DNA of 36,421 nucleotides from an uncultured Actinomycetes bacterium (GCA_903825035.1 CAIJYV010000018.1:1-36421); one strand, 5' to 3'; numbered from the stretch's first letter, positions 24,117 to 33,228 are shown. Program-made: numbers and translations. The notes: generated by a model not told the origin, from the letters alone.

Positions 24117-26015
24117 ATGGAGCCAGTAAACGACCCGCGGCTATATTCAAACCGCTATCAGGTAACCCACCTCATTGCTCGAGGTGGGATGGCGCTCGTC
24201 TACCGTGCCGAAGACAAGATGCTCAATCGTCCGGTGGCTCTCAAGATTCTCTACCCTGAATTAAGCAAAGACCGAAACTTCGTCGAGCGATTTCGCCGAG
24301 AAGCTCAAGCTGCTGCCAACCTCTCTCATCCGAACATTGTTCCGGTTTACGACTGGGGCGAAGATGACGGGGCGTACTTCATTGTTATGGAACTCATCGA
24401 AGGTAAGACGTTGGCCGAGATGTTACGCGGTGGCAAAAAAGTTACGCCCGCGCGAGCAGTTCAAGTTATTGCTCAAGTGGCTGCCGCTTTGGGTTTCGCT
24501 CACCGATCTGGTGTGGTTCACCGCGACGTTAAGCCGGGAAACATCCTGCTGACATCAGATGGTCAGGTAAAAGTAACGGACTTTGGTATTGCCCAAGCAG
24601 TAGCGAGCAAGGATCACCTTGCCGAAGAGGGTTCGGTAATGGGAACCGCTACCTACTTTTCACCTGAACAGGCCGAAGGTTCAGCGGCCGATGGCCGCAG
24701 TGACGTCTATTCACTCGGGGTGGTCTTGTACGAAATGCTCGTCGGGCGCCCACCATTTACCGGTGACAGCCCGCTCGAAGTCTCAACGCAGCATGTGAAT
24801 GCCAAGGTGCCAGCACCCACTGTCTTTAATCCCAAGGTACCCGCCGAGTTAGAGGCCATCGTGATGATGGCGTTATCGAAGTCACCAAAGCAGCGTTACC
24901 AAACCGCTGAGGAACTTCGAACCGATCTGCTTCGATTTGGCGAAGGACAGCCAACTCGAGCCGCTGGCCCAGCTTCGGGCGCGTTCGCTGGTTCAGACTC
25001 CACCCGTGCAGTGGGGCGAGTCTCAAGCTCCGGTGAGCGTACGCAGGCCGTACCAATTATGACTGGACCTCGCACCGACGTGCGCCGCAAGCGACGTGTG
25101 AATTCTGGACAGATTATGGGCGCAGCTGCCTTGGTACTGGCCGTTGCCGCGCTGACTTACTTCTTTGTTGGTACAGCGAGTTCCAACACCATGCCGAATG
25201 TGATTGGTCAGCAAGCCGCACAAGCAGTAACCACGCTGAAGGCAGATGGTTTGGTCATCACGTCAACGAAGATGGTGGCATCAACTAAGCCGAAGGGCTC
25301 GATCATTTCAACAGACCCAGCTGCGGGTGCTCATATCACCAAGGGTGAGTCAGTCACGCTTCGCGTAAGTCTCGGGCCAAGTACAGCGCCCGTTCAGATT
25401 CCTAACGTATTGAATCTAAGCCTCTCCGATGCCGAGAGTATGTTGCTCAATCTCGGGCTCAATCCGAAGTTGCAGCTCACTTCAGCACCACCGACTGCGA
25501 ACGCGGTGCCGGACACTGTCTTGATGCAGAACCCACCAGCTGGCTCGCAGGGGCATACCGGTGACACCGTGGTAATTACGGTGCTGCAGCCTGGTGTGAA
25601 CTTCCCAATGCCTGATATCTCGGGTGACACCACGATTGCCGCTGCCACCGCGCTGGGTCAGATTGGATTGACCGTGAGCGCCACTTCCTCAACGCAATGT
25701 TCGAACAAGGTTGCCACCGGTAATGTCGCGGCAACGATTCCAGCAGCGGGAACGAGTGTGAAGGCGGGATCGGCCATTCAGCTAGTGACCTCCTCGGGGG
25801 TTTGCACGGTTACGGTGCCAAACGTGTCTAACCCAATGGTCTCGACAGCCTCAGCCACGGCAACCCTTCAGGCCCAAGGATTTGTAGTCGCAGCACCAAT
25901 CTTGACCCAGGCCATGGCCGGGTGCCTTACTAGTGGTGACATCGACTCCCAGAGCCCAGCGGCCGGTACTTTGGTGCCATACGGGTCCACAATTACCCTC
26001 ACCGCTTGTCCCTAG
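24117..26015 (+). CDS. pknB: Ser/Thr protein kinase PknB with four PASTA domains
   Basis: PknB is a membrane kinase that senses cell-wall fragments and regulates growth and division. The 632-residue protein has a cytosolic kinase domain (about 14-275) with ARGGMALVYRAED, K43, HRDVKPGNIL (D137), DFGIA (155-159) and GTATYFSPEQA. A basic juxtamembrane linker leads to a transmembrane helix at about 333-352, and four external PASTA domains follow (about 358-425, 425-495, 495-565, 565-632). The last two PASTA domains carry four cysteines; the first two have none. The ATG follows AGAAGG. PknA, the usual neighbour, is absent, so PknB may be the main kinase here. Confidence 0.96.
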   Translation: MEPVNDPRLYSNRYQVTHLIARGGMALVYRAEDKMLNRPVALKILYPELSKDRNFVERFRREAQAAANLSHPNIVPVYDWGEDDGAYFIVMELIEGKTLAEMLRGGKKVTPARAVQVIAQVAAALGFAHRSGVVHRDVKPGNILLTSDGQVKVTDFGIAQAVASKDHLAEEGSVMGTATYFSPEQAEGSAADGRSDVYSLGVVLYEMLVGRPPFTGDSPLEVSTQHVNAKVPAPTVFNPKVPAELEAIVMMALSKSPKQRYQTAEELRTDLLRFGEGQPTRAAGPASGAFAGSDSTRAVGRVSSSGERTQAVPIMTGPRTDVRRKRRVNSGQIMGAAALVLAVAALTYFFVGTASSNTMPNVIGQQAAQAVTTLKADGLVITSTKMVASTKPKGSIISTDPAAGAHITKGESVTLRVSLGPSTAPVQIPNVLNLSLSDAESMLLNLGLNPKLQLTSAPPTANAVPDTVLMQNPPAGSQGHTGDTVVITVLQPGVNFPMPDISGDTTIAAATALGQIGLTVSATSSTQCSNKVATGNVAATIPAAGTSVKAGSAIQLVTSSGVCTVTVPNVSNPMVSTASATATLQAQGFVVAAPILTQAMAGCLTSGDIDSQSPAAGTLVPYGSTITLTACP

Positions 26016-26038
26016 GTCGAGCAACTAACATTTCTCCG

Positions 26039-26308
26039 ATGGCCAAACGCATAGAGTCCCCAAAACCTAAACAGGGCCAATACCTTTCTCCCACCGATAG
26101 CGGACGTATCACGAAAAAGCGTGTCGTTGAGTCCAAGCAGAGCTCCGCTCACTTGGGAGTTGCAATTTTAGAATTGTTTGCTTTTGGTCTCTTTGTGATT
26201 GCTCTTAACTACCTACAAGTTTTGCCAGGATCTACCTCACCTTGGTATTTGCTGGTGGGTTTAGGCTCGCTCTTTGGCGGTTTTTATCTCGCCACCAAAT
26301 ATCAGTAG
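26039..26308 (+). CDS. crgA: Cell division protein CrgA
   Basis: CrgA is a small actinobacterial divisome protein that helps place FtsZ and recruit septal PBPs. ATG 26039 gives 89 residues: a basic cytosolic N-terminus (MAKRIESPKPKQGQYLSP), then two transmembrane segments (about 38-58, LFAFGLFVIALNYLQVL, and 65-83, WYLLVGLGSLFGGFYLA) and a short basic end. The layout matches CrgA, and crgA lies near pknB in mycobacteria too. An in-frame TTG at 26006 overlaps the pknB end but adds unrelated residues. It converges on trpA with a 7-nt gap. Confidence 0.85.
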   Translation: MAKRIESPKPKQGQYLSPTDSGRITKKRVVESKQSSAHLGVAILELFAFGLFVIALNYLQVLPGSTSPWYLLVGLGSLFGGFYLATKYQ

Positions 26309-26315
26309 AAATTTT

Positions 26316-27080
26316 CTAGATAGCTGCGCGAAGCGAAGCTACGAATGCAGTCACTTCTGCCTGATTCGCCCCAGCGAGCAGCAACTTCACCAGTGCCGAG
26401 CCGACAATGACGCCATCGGCGACTTTGCTGGCTTGGGCGGCTTGTTCGGGTGTGGTGATGCCAATTCCGATGTAGGCGGGAATGTCCGAGTGCTCGCGAA
26501 TTAGTGACACGACATCTCCACCAGTTCCTTCGTCGCTGGCAGCGCCAGTAACGGCCATGCGTGCTGAAGCGTAAGCGAAACCTTCCGTCGAGGCGACCAG
26601 AGTCGCGGCCCGGTGAGTACTCGTCGATGGTGCCACCATGAGGATTGTGGCAATGCCGTTCTCATCGCAGGCTGCACGCCATTCAGCGGACTCCTCTAGC
26701 GTCAAGTCGGGAATGATGGCCCCAGAGATCCCCGCGCGCTTTAATTTGCTTGCCGCCGAGTTAAGACCTTCGTGAAGAAGGACGTTGTAATAGGTCATAA
26801 CAATCAAGGGAACACCGAAGGAGTGCTGAGCGAGTTCGTCCACTACCGAATCAAGGGTTGTCCCACGCTCCAGCGCCTTAGTACCAGCCTCTTGAATTAC
26901 CACACCGTCCATCAAGGGATCGGAAAACGGGAGACCGATCTCAATGGCGTCGGCCCCACCGGCAATCAAAGCGTCGATTGTGGTGGTCCAGTCATCTGAA
27001 AGTCCCGCCATGAAATAAGGAACGAGAGCCGTGCGACCTTGGTCGCGTACAGCACGTAAGGCGGTTTCCAACGCTTTCAT
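26316..27080 (-). CDS. trpA: Tryptophan synthase alpha subunit
   Basis: TrpA splits indole-3-glycerol phosphate into indole and glyceraldehyde-3-phosphate and passes indole to TrpB. The 254-residue TIM barrel has the catalytic pair E47 and D58 in EIGLPFSDPLMDG, plus PLIVMTYYN and the phosphate-binding GIGITTPEQA and GVIVGSALV. The ATG overlaps the trpB TAA by one base. It is the last gene of trpC-trpF-trpB-trpA. Confidence 0.97.
   Translation of the reverse strand: MKALETALRAVRDQGRTALVPYFMAGLSDDWTTTIDALIAGGADAIEIGLPFSDPLMDGVVIQEAGTKALERGTTLDSVVDELAQHSFGVPLIVMTYYNVLLHEGLNSAASKLKRAGISGAIIPDLTLEESAEWRAACDENGIATILMVAPSTSTHRAATLVASTEGFAYASARMAVTGAASDEGTGGDVVSLIREHSDIPAYIGIGITTPEQAAQASKVADGVIVGSALVKLLLAGANQAEVTAFVASLRAAI
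26321..26341. terminator. Possible bidirectional terminator hairpin at the crgA/trpA junction
   Basis: TAGCTGCG and its near-complement CGAAGCTA (one mismatch) form an 8-bp stem around CGAAG, overlapping the last codons of trpA between the converging crgA and trpA genes. It lacks a proper U-tract, so termination is only plausible. Confidence 0.3.
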
Positions 27081-28258
27081 TATTTACCGTCGAGCATTTC
27101 TTTAACTTGAGCTACGTCCTTGTCACCGCGTCCAGACAGATTCAACAAGACGGTTGAGCCCGTGGGCAGCGATTTGCCCGCTTCCTTGGCTATCCAGGCC
27201 ACGGCGTGAGCGGTCTCGAGCGCGGGGATGATACCCTCGTATCGACTGAGGAGCGACAACGCATCCAAGACTTCGTCGTCTTGGATGGACACGTATTCGG
27301 CGCGACCCGACGAGGCCAAGTGGGCGTGTTCTGGTCCGATGCCGGGGTAATCAAGACCGGCCGAGATCGAGTGCGCCTCACGAATTTGCCCGTGGGGATC
27401 TTGGAGCAGAAGCGATTTCATGCCGTGCAGAACCCCAGGTTCTCCCGATGCGATGGCCGCTCCGCCCGCTGCTTCAACACCGATGAGGCGACTGGTGTCG
27501 TTAGCAAAGCCGGCAAAAATTCCCGCGGCGTTGCTTCCGCCACCTACGCACGCCACGATGGCGTCTGGGACATTTTCTTCAAACTCTTGCATCTGATCGC
27601 GAGCTTCTTTACCAATGATGCTTTGGAACTCTCGAACCATCCACGGGAAGGGGTGGGGCCCCATAACTGAACCCAAGCAGTAGTGGGTATCGCTTACGCA
27701 CGTAACCCACTCTCGCATTGCTTCGTTGACCGCATCTTTTAAGGTGCGTGAGCCAGAGGTAACGGGAACAACCTTCGCTCCCAGTAATTCCATCCGAAAG
27801 ACATTGAGAATCTGGCGTTGAGTATCTACTTCGCCCATGTAGACGGTGCACTCGAGACCCAGTCGTGCTGCGGCGGTCGCCGAGGCAACTCCGTGTTGAC
27901 CCGCGCCAGTCTCAGCAATCATGCGAGTCTTCCCCATACGACGAGTGAGCAAGGCTTGACCGACGACATTGTTCAATTTGTGCGAACCAGTGTGGGCGAG
28001 GTCTTCGCGCTTGGCGTAGAGCCGAATTCCGAGAGCCTCAGAGAGTCGGGGTAATGGAGTTACGGGTGTTGGTCGTCCTCCAAAAATTCGCAACGTGGTG
28101 TGAAACTCATCACGAAAGGCCGGATCGGCCCAGGCGTCGCGAAAGGCGGCGTCGAGTTCACTGACTGCGGGGTAGAGGGCTTCGGGGATGAACCGTCCGC
28201 CAAAATCGCCGAATCGACCGTCGTCGCTGGGGGTTCCCATAATTTCAAGTTGTGCCAT
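27080..28258 (-). CDS. trpB: Tryptophan synthase beta subunit
   Basis: TrpB is the PLP enzyme that joins indole and serine to make tryptophan. The 392-residue protein has the PLP lysine K94 in [20 protein letters not shown], the phosphate-binding GGGSNAAG and the C-terminal [10 protein letters not shown]. It is a standard TrpB1-type length. The start overlaps the trpF TAA by one base, so synthesis is coupled along the operon. Confidence 0.98.
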   Translation of the reverse strand: MAQLEIMGTPSDDGRFGDFGGRFIPEALYPAVSELDAAFRDAWADPAFRDEFHTTLRIFGGRPTPVTPLPRLSEALGIRLYAKREDLAHTGSHKLNNVVGQALLTRRMGKTRMIAETGAGQHGVASATAAARLGLECTVYMGEVDTQRQILNVFRMELLGAKVVPVTSGSRTLKDAVNEAMREWVTCVSDTHYCLGSVMGPHPFPWMVREFQSIIGKEARDQMQEFEENVPDAIVACVGGGSNAAGIFAGFANDTSRLIGVEAAGGAAIASGEPGVLHGMKSLLLQDPHGQIREAHSISAGLDYPGIGPEHAHLASSGRAEYVSIQDDEVLDALSLLSRYEGIIPALETAHAVAWIAKEAGKSLPTGSTVLLNLSGRGDKDVAQVKEMLDGK

Positions 28259-28878
28259 TACTGTTCCTCGAAAGCCCGTTGGGCCGTAGTGATGAATGCT
28301 GAAACTTTGTCCAAATCTTTAATTCCTGGAGCGCTCTCCACGCCACTTGAAACATCTACACCGTAGGGGTGAAAGGTGCGGATTACGTCACCCACATTCA
28401 AGGCGTTAAGGCCTCCAGCAAAGATAAGGGGAAGCGGGAGGTCTAAGGAACCAAAGGAGTGGAAGTCGTTAATCTCACCGGACCCCGGTGAGGGGTTATC
28501 GAGCAAGAGAGCGTCGAGCCCTTTGAATGATTCTGAGTTAGAGGTTCCCCGATGCGAAACGGCGAAGGCGAGTAAATCGCGCTCTTTGATTTCTTGAAGA
28601 ATTTTTGGTGTTGGAGTGTCATGCAACTGTACGGCGTCAAGTTCAACCGTATTGAAAATCCTGACAATCTCAGACTCAGGCAAGTCCTTCATAACCCCAA
28701 CACGAAGAGTCGAACTTGTAGCCGATGAGAGCAACCGAGCTTGTTCCAGCGTCACTTGGCGCAAACTTGGCGCAAAAATGAAACCAACCGAGTTGGCCCC
28801 GTGCTCAATGGCAAAAACGGCATCCTGTACCTGCGTGAGCCCACAAATCTTGATGAGGTGATCAGGTAGTTGTTTCAT
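28258..28878 (-). CDS. trpF: Phosphoribosylanthranilate isomerase
   Basis: TrpF converts phosphoribosylanthranilate to CdRP. The 206-residue TIM barrel shows [11 protein letters not shown] with the catalytic Cys12, [32 protein letters not shown] and [10 protein letters not shown] separate trpF is informative, because most Actinomycetes lack it and use PriA (a dual-function HisA). It overlaps trpC by four bases (ATGA) and trpB by one. Confidence 0.95.
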   Translation of the reverse strand: MKQLPDHLIKICGLTQVQDAVFAIEHGANSVGFIFAPSLRQVTLEQARLLSSATSSTLRVGVMKDLPESEIVRIFNTVELDAVQLHDTPTPKILQEIKERDLLAFAVSHRGTSNSESFKGLDALLLDNPSPGSGEINDFHSFGSLDLPLPLIFAGGLNALNVGDVIRTFHPYGVDVSSGVESAPGIKDLDKVSAFITTAQRAFEEQ

Positions 28879-29654
28879 GAACGAGCGACGTTGGCAAACT
28901 CATGCAGTAGTTGAGCCGGGTGATTGCTGGTGACAAATCGCTCGCCAACGAGTACCGCATCAAAGCCCGCCCGGCTTGCCGCAACGACATCCTCTGGTCT
29001 GCGCAGGCCGGACTCGCATACTTTCACCACCTGTGACGGAAGTGATGAAGCAAGTCGAGCAGCGTGATCTGAATCAACCTCGAACGTTTGTAAGTTGCGC
29101 TGATTAATTCCAATTATCGTCGCACCAATCGCTTCGGCGCGCCTGGCCTCTTCGCTCGAGTGGATCTCCACTAGGGCATCGAGACCTAGCTGGGTTGCCA
29201 ACTGGTGAAACTCGGTCAACTCTGCGTCACTGAGTATCGCCACAATCAACAAAATCGCATCGGCACGCACGTCATACGCGTCGAGTACATCGTTTGGACT
29301 AATAGTGAAGTCTTTGCGCAATAGTGGAAGGGAGTTATGTTCTCGAATGGCTCGCAAATCGTCAAGCGACCCACCAAAACCCTCTTCGTCGGTGAGTACC
29401 GAGATAGCGCTAGCCCCATTTTCTTTGTAGAGCGAGGCCATCGTTACGGCATCTAAATCTTCGGCGAGCCATCCTTTCGAGGGGCTCTTACGCTTAATTT
29501 CAGCGATTACCGCAATGGAGCTTCCTGATTGTAGGGCGGAGCGAAGACGAGGGACTCGGGGCGTGGCCTGTTGCGCACGATCCTGCCAAATTCGCTTGTC
29601 GCTCTCTGCACGGATGCGGTGACGAGCGACAATGTCGTCCAGGTAGGTTCCCAT
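28875..29654 (-). CDS. trpC: Indole-3-glycerol-phosphate synthase
   Basis: TrpC closes the indole ring to make indole-3-glycerol phosphate. The 259-residue protein begins MGTYLDDIVARHRIRAESDK and shows AEIKRKSPSKG (E52, K54), LLRKDFTISP, GINQRNLQTF, VCESGLRRPEDV and DAVLVGERFV, the normal catalytic set. It is the first gene of trpC-trpF-trpB-trpA. There is no ribosome-binding site: TACAAT on the minus strand ends 6 nt before the ATG, so the operon is probably transcribed as a leaderless mRNA and has no room for a trp attenuator. Confidence 0.97.
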   Translation of the reverse strand: MGTYLDDIVARHRIRAESDKRIWQDRAQQATPRVPRLRSALQSGSSIAVIAEIKRKSPSKGWLAEDLDAVTMASLYKENGASAISVLTDEEGFGGSLDDLRAIREHNSLPLLRKDFTISPNDVLDAYDVRADAILLIVAILSDAELTEFHQLATQLGLDALVEIHSSEEARRAEAIGATIIGINQRNLQTFEVDSDHAARLASSLPSQVVKVCESGLRRPEDVVAASRAGFDAVLVGERFVTSNHPAQLLHEFANVARS

Positions 29655-29660
29655 TAACTA

Positions 29661-29666
29661 ATTGTA
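29661..29666 (-). promoter_or_regulatory. -10 element giving a leaderless trpCFBA mRNA
   Basis: TACAAT on the minus strand, then TAGTTA, then the trpC ATG. The spacing puts the first transcribed base at the start codon. Confidence 0.6.
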
Positions 29667-29741
29667 GGGGGAGGGCCTGTCGAAAATCATTGACGGGGAG
29701 ACCAAGGGTCCCAACACTGTTCAACATTAGGATTGCGGACT

Positions 29742-30617
29742 ATGGAACTTTCTCTTCAGTCACTCACAACCGCCGATGGTCGAATTCTTGAATACGGGAC
29801 GATCGGAAATCCCAGTGGCAAAACGGTCGTTTTCCACCACGGTACACCGGGCTGCGTCTTTACCTTTATGCAGTACCAAGAACTGCTCAAAATGGGGGAC
29901 TTCTTCGTCATTGCCTATTCTCGAGCGGGATATGGGGAGTCGACTCGGCATGAGGGAAGAACAATCGCAGATGTCGTGGCCGATATTGGCGCCATCCTTG
30001 ACCGAGAGGGTCGTACGTCGTACGTATCGGTTGGCTGGTCTGGTGGTGGACCACACTCATTGGCCTGTGCGGCACTTGATCTTCGTTGCACCGGTGCACT
30101 CTCGGTAGCGGGTGTCGCACCAACCGATGCAGATTTTGACTGGACCGAAGGGATGGGTCAGGGAAATATCGATGAGTTTGAACTGGCTAAAAAGGGTGGT
30201 GCCGAATACGAAGAACACGCTCGTGCTGCGGGGGAGACCTTTAAAGGTGCAACTGTGGACAACGTAGTCGAACTATTTGGCGACGTCATGTCTGAGGTGG
30301 ACAAGCAAGCTTGGGCTCCGTTGTACTTACGTGAGCGTGCAGCGATGGAATATGCCCACGCTTTTTCCATAAGTAGCGATGGATTCTTTGATGACGACCG
30401 GGCGTTCTTGAAGCCCTGGGGCTTCTCGGTTTCAGATATTACGGTTCCAATCTCTCTGTGGTACGGAAGTAATGACCTCATGGTCCCGTCCTCACACGGA
30501 GATTGGCTCACCCGAACTATTCCTGGCGCTACAGGGCACTATTTCGCGGCCGATGGCCACATGTCAATTTGGCTTAATCACCTCGAAGAGATAGCGAAGG
30601 ACATTTTGTCAAAGTAA
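29742..30617 (+). CDS. Alpha/beta hydrolase
   Basis: This 291-residue protein is an alpha/beta-hydrolase-fold enzyme of unknown substrate. ATG 29742 gives MELSLQSLTTADGRILEYGT. It has the oxyanion motif HHGTPGC (32-38), the nucleophile elbow GWSGGGPHS (S100), an acidic residue in YGSNDLMVP and the histidine in AADGHMSIW. Helical segments between 130 and 210 probably form the lid. It sits between trpC and trpD without overlap and has no known link to tryptophan synthesis. A TAGGAT hexamer ends 8 nt before the ATG, suggesting its own promoter and a very short leader. Confidence 0.9.
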   Translation: MELSLQSLTTADGRILEYGTIGNPSGKTVVFHHGTPGCVFTFMQYQELLKMGDFFVIAYSRAGYGESTRHEGRTIADVVADIGAILDREGRTSYVSVGWSGGGPHSLACAALDLRCTGALSVAGVAPTDADFDWTEGMGQGNIDEFELAKKGGAEYEEHARAAGETFKGATVDNVVELFGDVMSEVDKQAWAPLYLRERAAMEYAHAFSISSDGFFDDDRAFLKPWGFSVSDITVPISLWYGSNDLMVPSSHGDWLTRTIPGATGHYFAADGHMSIWLNHLEEIAKDILSK

Positions 30618-30638
30618 GGCGAAGGCTCTCTCCGCACT

Positions 30639-30644
30639 TAAACT
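30639..30644 (+). promoter_or_regulatory. -10 element giving a leaderless trpD mRNA
   Basis: TAAACT is followed by six bases (CAACTT) and the trpD ATG at 30651. The same hexamer and spacing precede the threonine aldolase gene. Confidence 0.6.
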
Positions 30645-30650
30645 CAACTT

Positions 30651-31670
30651 ATGGCAACCGAGTTCACTCGAAATGTATTGACCCCGCTAGTCCGAGGCGT
30701 GAGCTTCGAGCGAGCGCAGGCCCGTGCAGCTCTCGAGGAAATTCTCTCGGGGCAGGTAGAAGATATTGCTATCGGCGCATTCCTCACCGCACTCACCAGC
30801 AAGGGGGAAACAAACGAAGAGATGACCGGTTTCGTCGATGCCTTGATCTCTAAGGCGATTACCTTCTCGCTCCCTGAAGGAGCGCTGGATATCGTCGGAA
30901 CCGGTGGTGATCAGCTCGACTCGGTGAACATTTCGACCATGGCCTCTCTGTGCGTCGCGGGAACTGGGGTAAAGGTAGCCAAGCACGGCAACCGGTCAGC
31001 TTCTTCTTCGGTGGGTTCAGCAGATGTTCTCGAAGGACTCGGTGTCAATATTGCAGTTGATATGGCGGTCGTTAAAGAATGTCTCGCTGAGGCCAGTTTC
31101 GGTTTCATGTTCGCGCCGGTTTTTCACCCCATGCTCGGAAAAATTGCCCCAATCCGTCGAGCGCTAGGTTTTCGAACAATATTTAATGTCCTCGGGCCAC
31201 TAGCAAATCCAGCCCAGGTGAATTACTCGCTTATTGGCGTAGCCCCAAAGGAGATGCTGTCAAAGATGACCAGCGTAATTGCGTCGCGTTCGATGACTTC
31301 GGCCGCGCTCGTTACCGCGGAAGATGGACTGGACGAACTTTCGTTAAGTGGAGCCTCGAGCGTCAACTTTGTCGAAGGCAGCTCAATCCGCGAAGAGAGA
31401 ATTGATGCGAGCAAGATTCTTGGGGTTCATGCCACCACCGACCAACTTCGAGGCGGTGACGTGCTGCACAATGTTGCGGTGGTTCGTAACTTCTTAGCCG
31501 GTGAACAGGGGCCGATATTTGACGCTTCTTGTGCGAATGCCGCCCTGGCGCTACTGGTCGCGAAACGCTGTGATTCACTCGAGTCAGGTTTTGAGCTCGC
31601 TCGCGAGAGCGTGCTGACCGGTGCGGCCCAACGAGTGCTTGATCGACTCGTAGCTGTTTCGAACGACTAG
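30651..31670 (+). CDS. trpD: Anthranilate phosphoribosyltransferase
   Basis: TrpD joins anthranilate and PRPP. The 339-residue protein has the PRPP-binding GTGGDQLDSVNIST (from residue 83), KHGNRSASSSVGSADVLE, and FAPVFHPMLGKIAPIRRALGF in parts, covering both substrate sites. Length is normal and it is not fused to TrpG. It converges on trpE, with the two stop codons sharing CTAG (31667-31670). Confidence 0.97.
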   Translation: MATEFTRNVLTPLVRGVSFERAQARAALEEILSGQVEDIAIGAFLTALTSKGETNEEMTGFVDALISKAITFSLPEGALDIVGTGGDQLDSVNISTMASLCVAGTGVKVAKHGNRSASSSVGSADVLEGLGVNIAVDMAVVKECLAEASFGFMFAPVFHPMLGKIAPIRRALGFRTIFNVLGPLANPAQVNYSLIGVAPKEMLSKMTSVIASRSMTSAALVTAEDGLDELSLSGASSVNFVEGSSIREERIDASKILGVHATTDQLRGGDVLHNVAVVRNFLAGEQGPIFDASCANAALALLVAKRCDSLESGFELARESVLTGAAQRVLDRLVAVSND

Positions 31671-33187
31671 GTCGAAGGATCAGCCAGCTCAAGAGCCAGC
31701 AGCGGTGCACTAGCCTTAGAAATGCACTCCTCATACTCAAACTCGGGTGAAGAATCTGCGACGACTCCACCCCCGGCTTGAACCGTTGCGATTCCGTCTC
31801 GGAGCGCCACGGTGCGAATAGTGATGGCAAAGTCCGCGTCCCCGTTAAGGGCAAAGTAGCCAACCGCGCCACCGTATGGCCCACGGTGAACAGGTTCAAA
31901 CGAGTCGATTAGCTCCATGGCTCTAACTTTTGGGGCACCACTCAGTGTTCCAGCGGGAAAGAGAGCGTTGAGGGCATCAAAGGAAGTCCAACCTTGCTTG
32001 AGCCTTCCACTGACCTGAGAAACGAGGTGCATGAGATGGCTAAATCGCTCGACTTTGGCTAATGAGTCGACTCGCACGGTGCCGGTTTCGGCTACTCGGC
32101 TTACGTCGTTACGCCCGAGGTCCACGAGCATCATGTGTTCAGCGATCTCTTTCTCGTCTCCCAACATCTCCAGTTCCAGGGCGTGGTCAGCCTCGTCAGT
32201 AGCACCACGGCGTCGAGTGCCAGCGATAGGTCGAGTGTGAACGACACCCTTGTCAACCTGGACAAGCATTTCTGGTGAAGCCCCTACCAATTGAGCTTCA
32301 CCGGTATCGAGCAGGTACATGTAGGGCGACGGATTCAGCGACCGCAGGATTCGATACAGAGTCAAGGGGTCCACCGCAGTCTCACGCTTAAATTGCTGAC
32401 TCGGCACCACCTGAAAAATGTCGCCAGATCGAATGTGTTCCTTGGCCCTAACGACTACGTTGCAGTACTGCTCCTTGCTGAAATTCGACAGGCGTTGGGC
32501 AATCGCTCTAATTTCGACACCCTCTTTGCGAAGCGGGGCGGTAGCGACGAGTTCTTCGATCTCCGGACTATGGGCAGTCGGGGAAGAGAGAAGGATGTCT
32601 ACGAGATAGGAAAGGCGCTCGGCTGCCTTGGAATAGGCCTGATCTCCATCGGAATCTACCAACGCGCCAACTATCACAGTGGTGGAATGGCGTACATGGT
32701 CAACCACAATCATCGAGCGTGCGAAGGAGAAGTCCACATCGGGCCAGAGCGCACCTTCGTCTGGTCGAGGAAGGTTCTCGAGCCGGCGAACGTAGTCATA
32801 GGAAATGTAGCCAATTGCTCCAGCGAAAAGACCAGGCAGCTCTGGTTGCTCCGCGGCACGATATCGAGACAGAAGAGTCCTAATTATGTCGAGTGGGGGA
32901 GTCGTAGAGTCCATCACGACACCATCGCCTTCGGTGATGGTGGTCTCCCCAGTACGAAGGGAGCGGACTCGCCATAGGCGGTCCAGTCCAATGAAGGAAT
33001 ACCTCCCTGTTTCCTGGGCGAGTGCGGCACTTTCGAGCAGCACAAATGCCGACTCATCACGCAAGCGGTCGTAAATCGTGATTGGCGTGGCGCGGTCGAG
33101 CTGGAGGGTTGTTGAGAGAGCGATGAAATTGTCGCCGTCACGGACTCGAGCGGCAAACGACTCTTCGTCTAGCGATGGCGTCCACAT
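31667..33187 (-). CDS. trpE: Anthranilate synthase component I
   Basis: TrpE makes anthranilate from chorismate using ammonia from TrpG. The 506-residue protein has an N-terminal domain with LLESA (about residues 50-54), the motif that binds tryptophan for feedback inhibition, and a chorismate-binding domain with DIFQVVPSQQF, RPIAGTRRRG, MLVDLGRNDVSRVA and LSGAPKVRAMELID. A tryptophan-sensitive enzyme is therefore expected. It is transcribed away from trpG, with 41 nt between the starts. TACGCT on the minus strand ends 8 nt before the ATG, suggesting a very short leader. Confidence 0.97.
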   Translation of the reverse strand: MWTPSLDEESFAARVRDGDNFIALSTTLQLDRATPITIYDRLRDESAFVLLESAALAQETGRYSFIGLDRLWRVRSLRTGETTITEGDGVVMDSTTPPLDIIRTLLSRYRAAEQPELPGLFAGAIGYISYDYVRRLENLPRPDEGALWPDVDFSFARSMIVVDHVRHSTTVIVGALVDSDGDQAYSKAAERLSYLVDILLSSPTAHSPEIEELVATAPLRKEGVEIRAIAQRLSNFSKEQYCNVVVRAKEHIRSGDIFQVVPSQQFKRETAVDPLTLYRILRSLNPSPYMYLLDTGEAQLVGASPEMLVQVDKGVVHTRPIAGTRRRGATDEADHALELEMLGDEKEIAEHMMLVDLGRNDVSRVAETGTVRVDSLAKVERFSHLMHLVSQVSGRLKQGWTSFDALNALFPAGTLSGAPKVRAMELIDSFEPVHRGPYGGAVGYFALNGDADFAITIRTVALRDGIATVQAGGGVVADSSPEFEYEECISKASAPLLALELADPST

Positions 33188-33195
33188 GTCTAGAG

Positions 33196-33221
33196 AGCGT
33201 AGTGGCTTAGACCACTAGGCT
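33196..33221. promoter_or_regulatory. Divergent trpE/trpG promoters with an inverted repeat
   Basis: In the gap between trpE and trpG, the minus strand has TACGCT (33201-33196) for trpE and the plus strand has TAGGCT (33216-33221) for trpG, 7 nt before GTG 33229. Both overlap the inverted repeat TAGTGG-CTTAGA-CCACTA (33200-33217). A protein bound here would block both promoters, so this is a good candidate operator. No leader peptide or attenuator fits in the gap. Confidence 0.5.
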
Positions 33222-33228
33222 TTTGCCC

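Noticed and set aside
29690-29719. TTGACG at 29690-29695 as a -35 element for the alpha/beta hydrolase
   Set aside because: No -10-like hexamer lies 16-18 nt downstream; the TAGGAT near the start codon is too far away.
31363-31899. 178-residue minus-strand frame across the trpD/trpE junction
   Set aside because: It overlaps the conserved ends of both genes in shifted frames and has no motif or start signal.
32291-32977. 228-residue open frame on the plus strand opposite trpE
   Set aside because: The trpE chorismate-binding domain on the other strand is intact and conserved; this frame has no family features.
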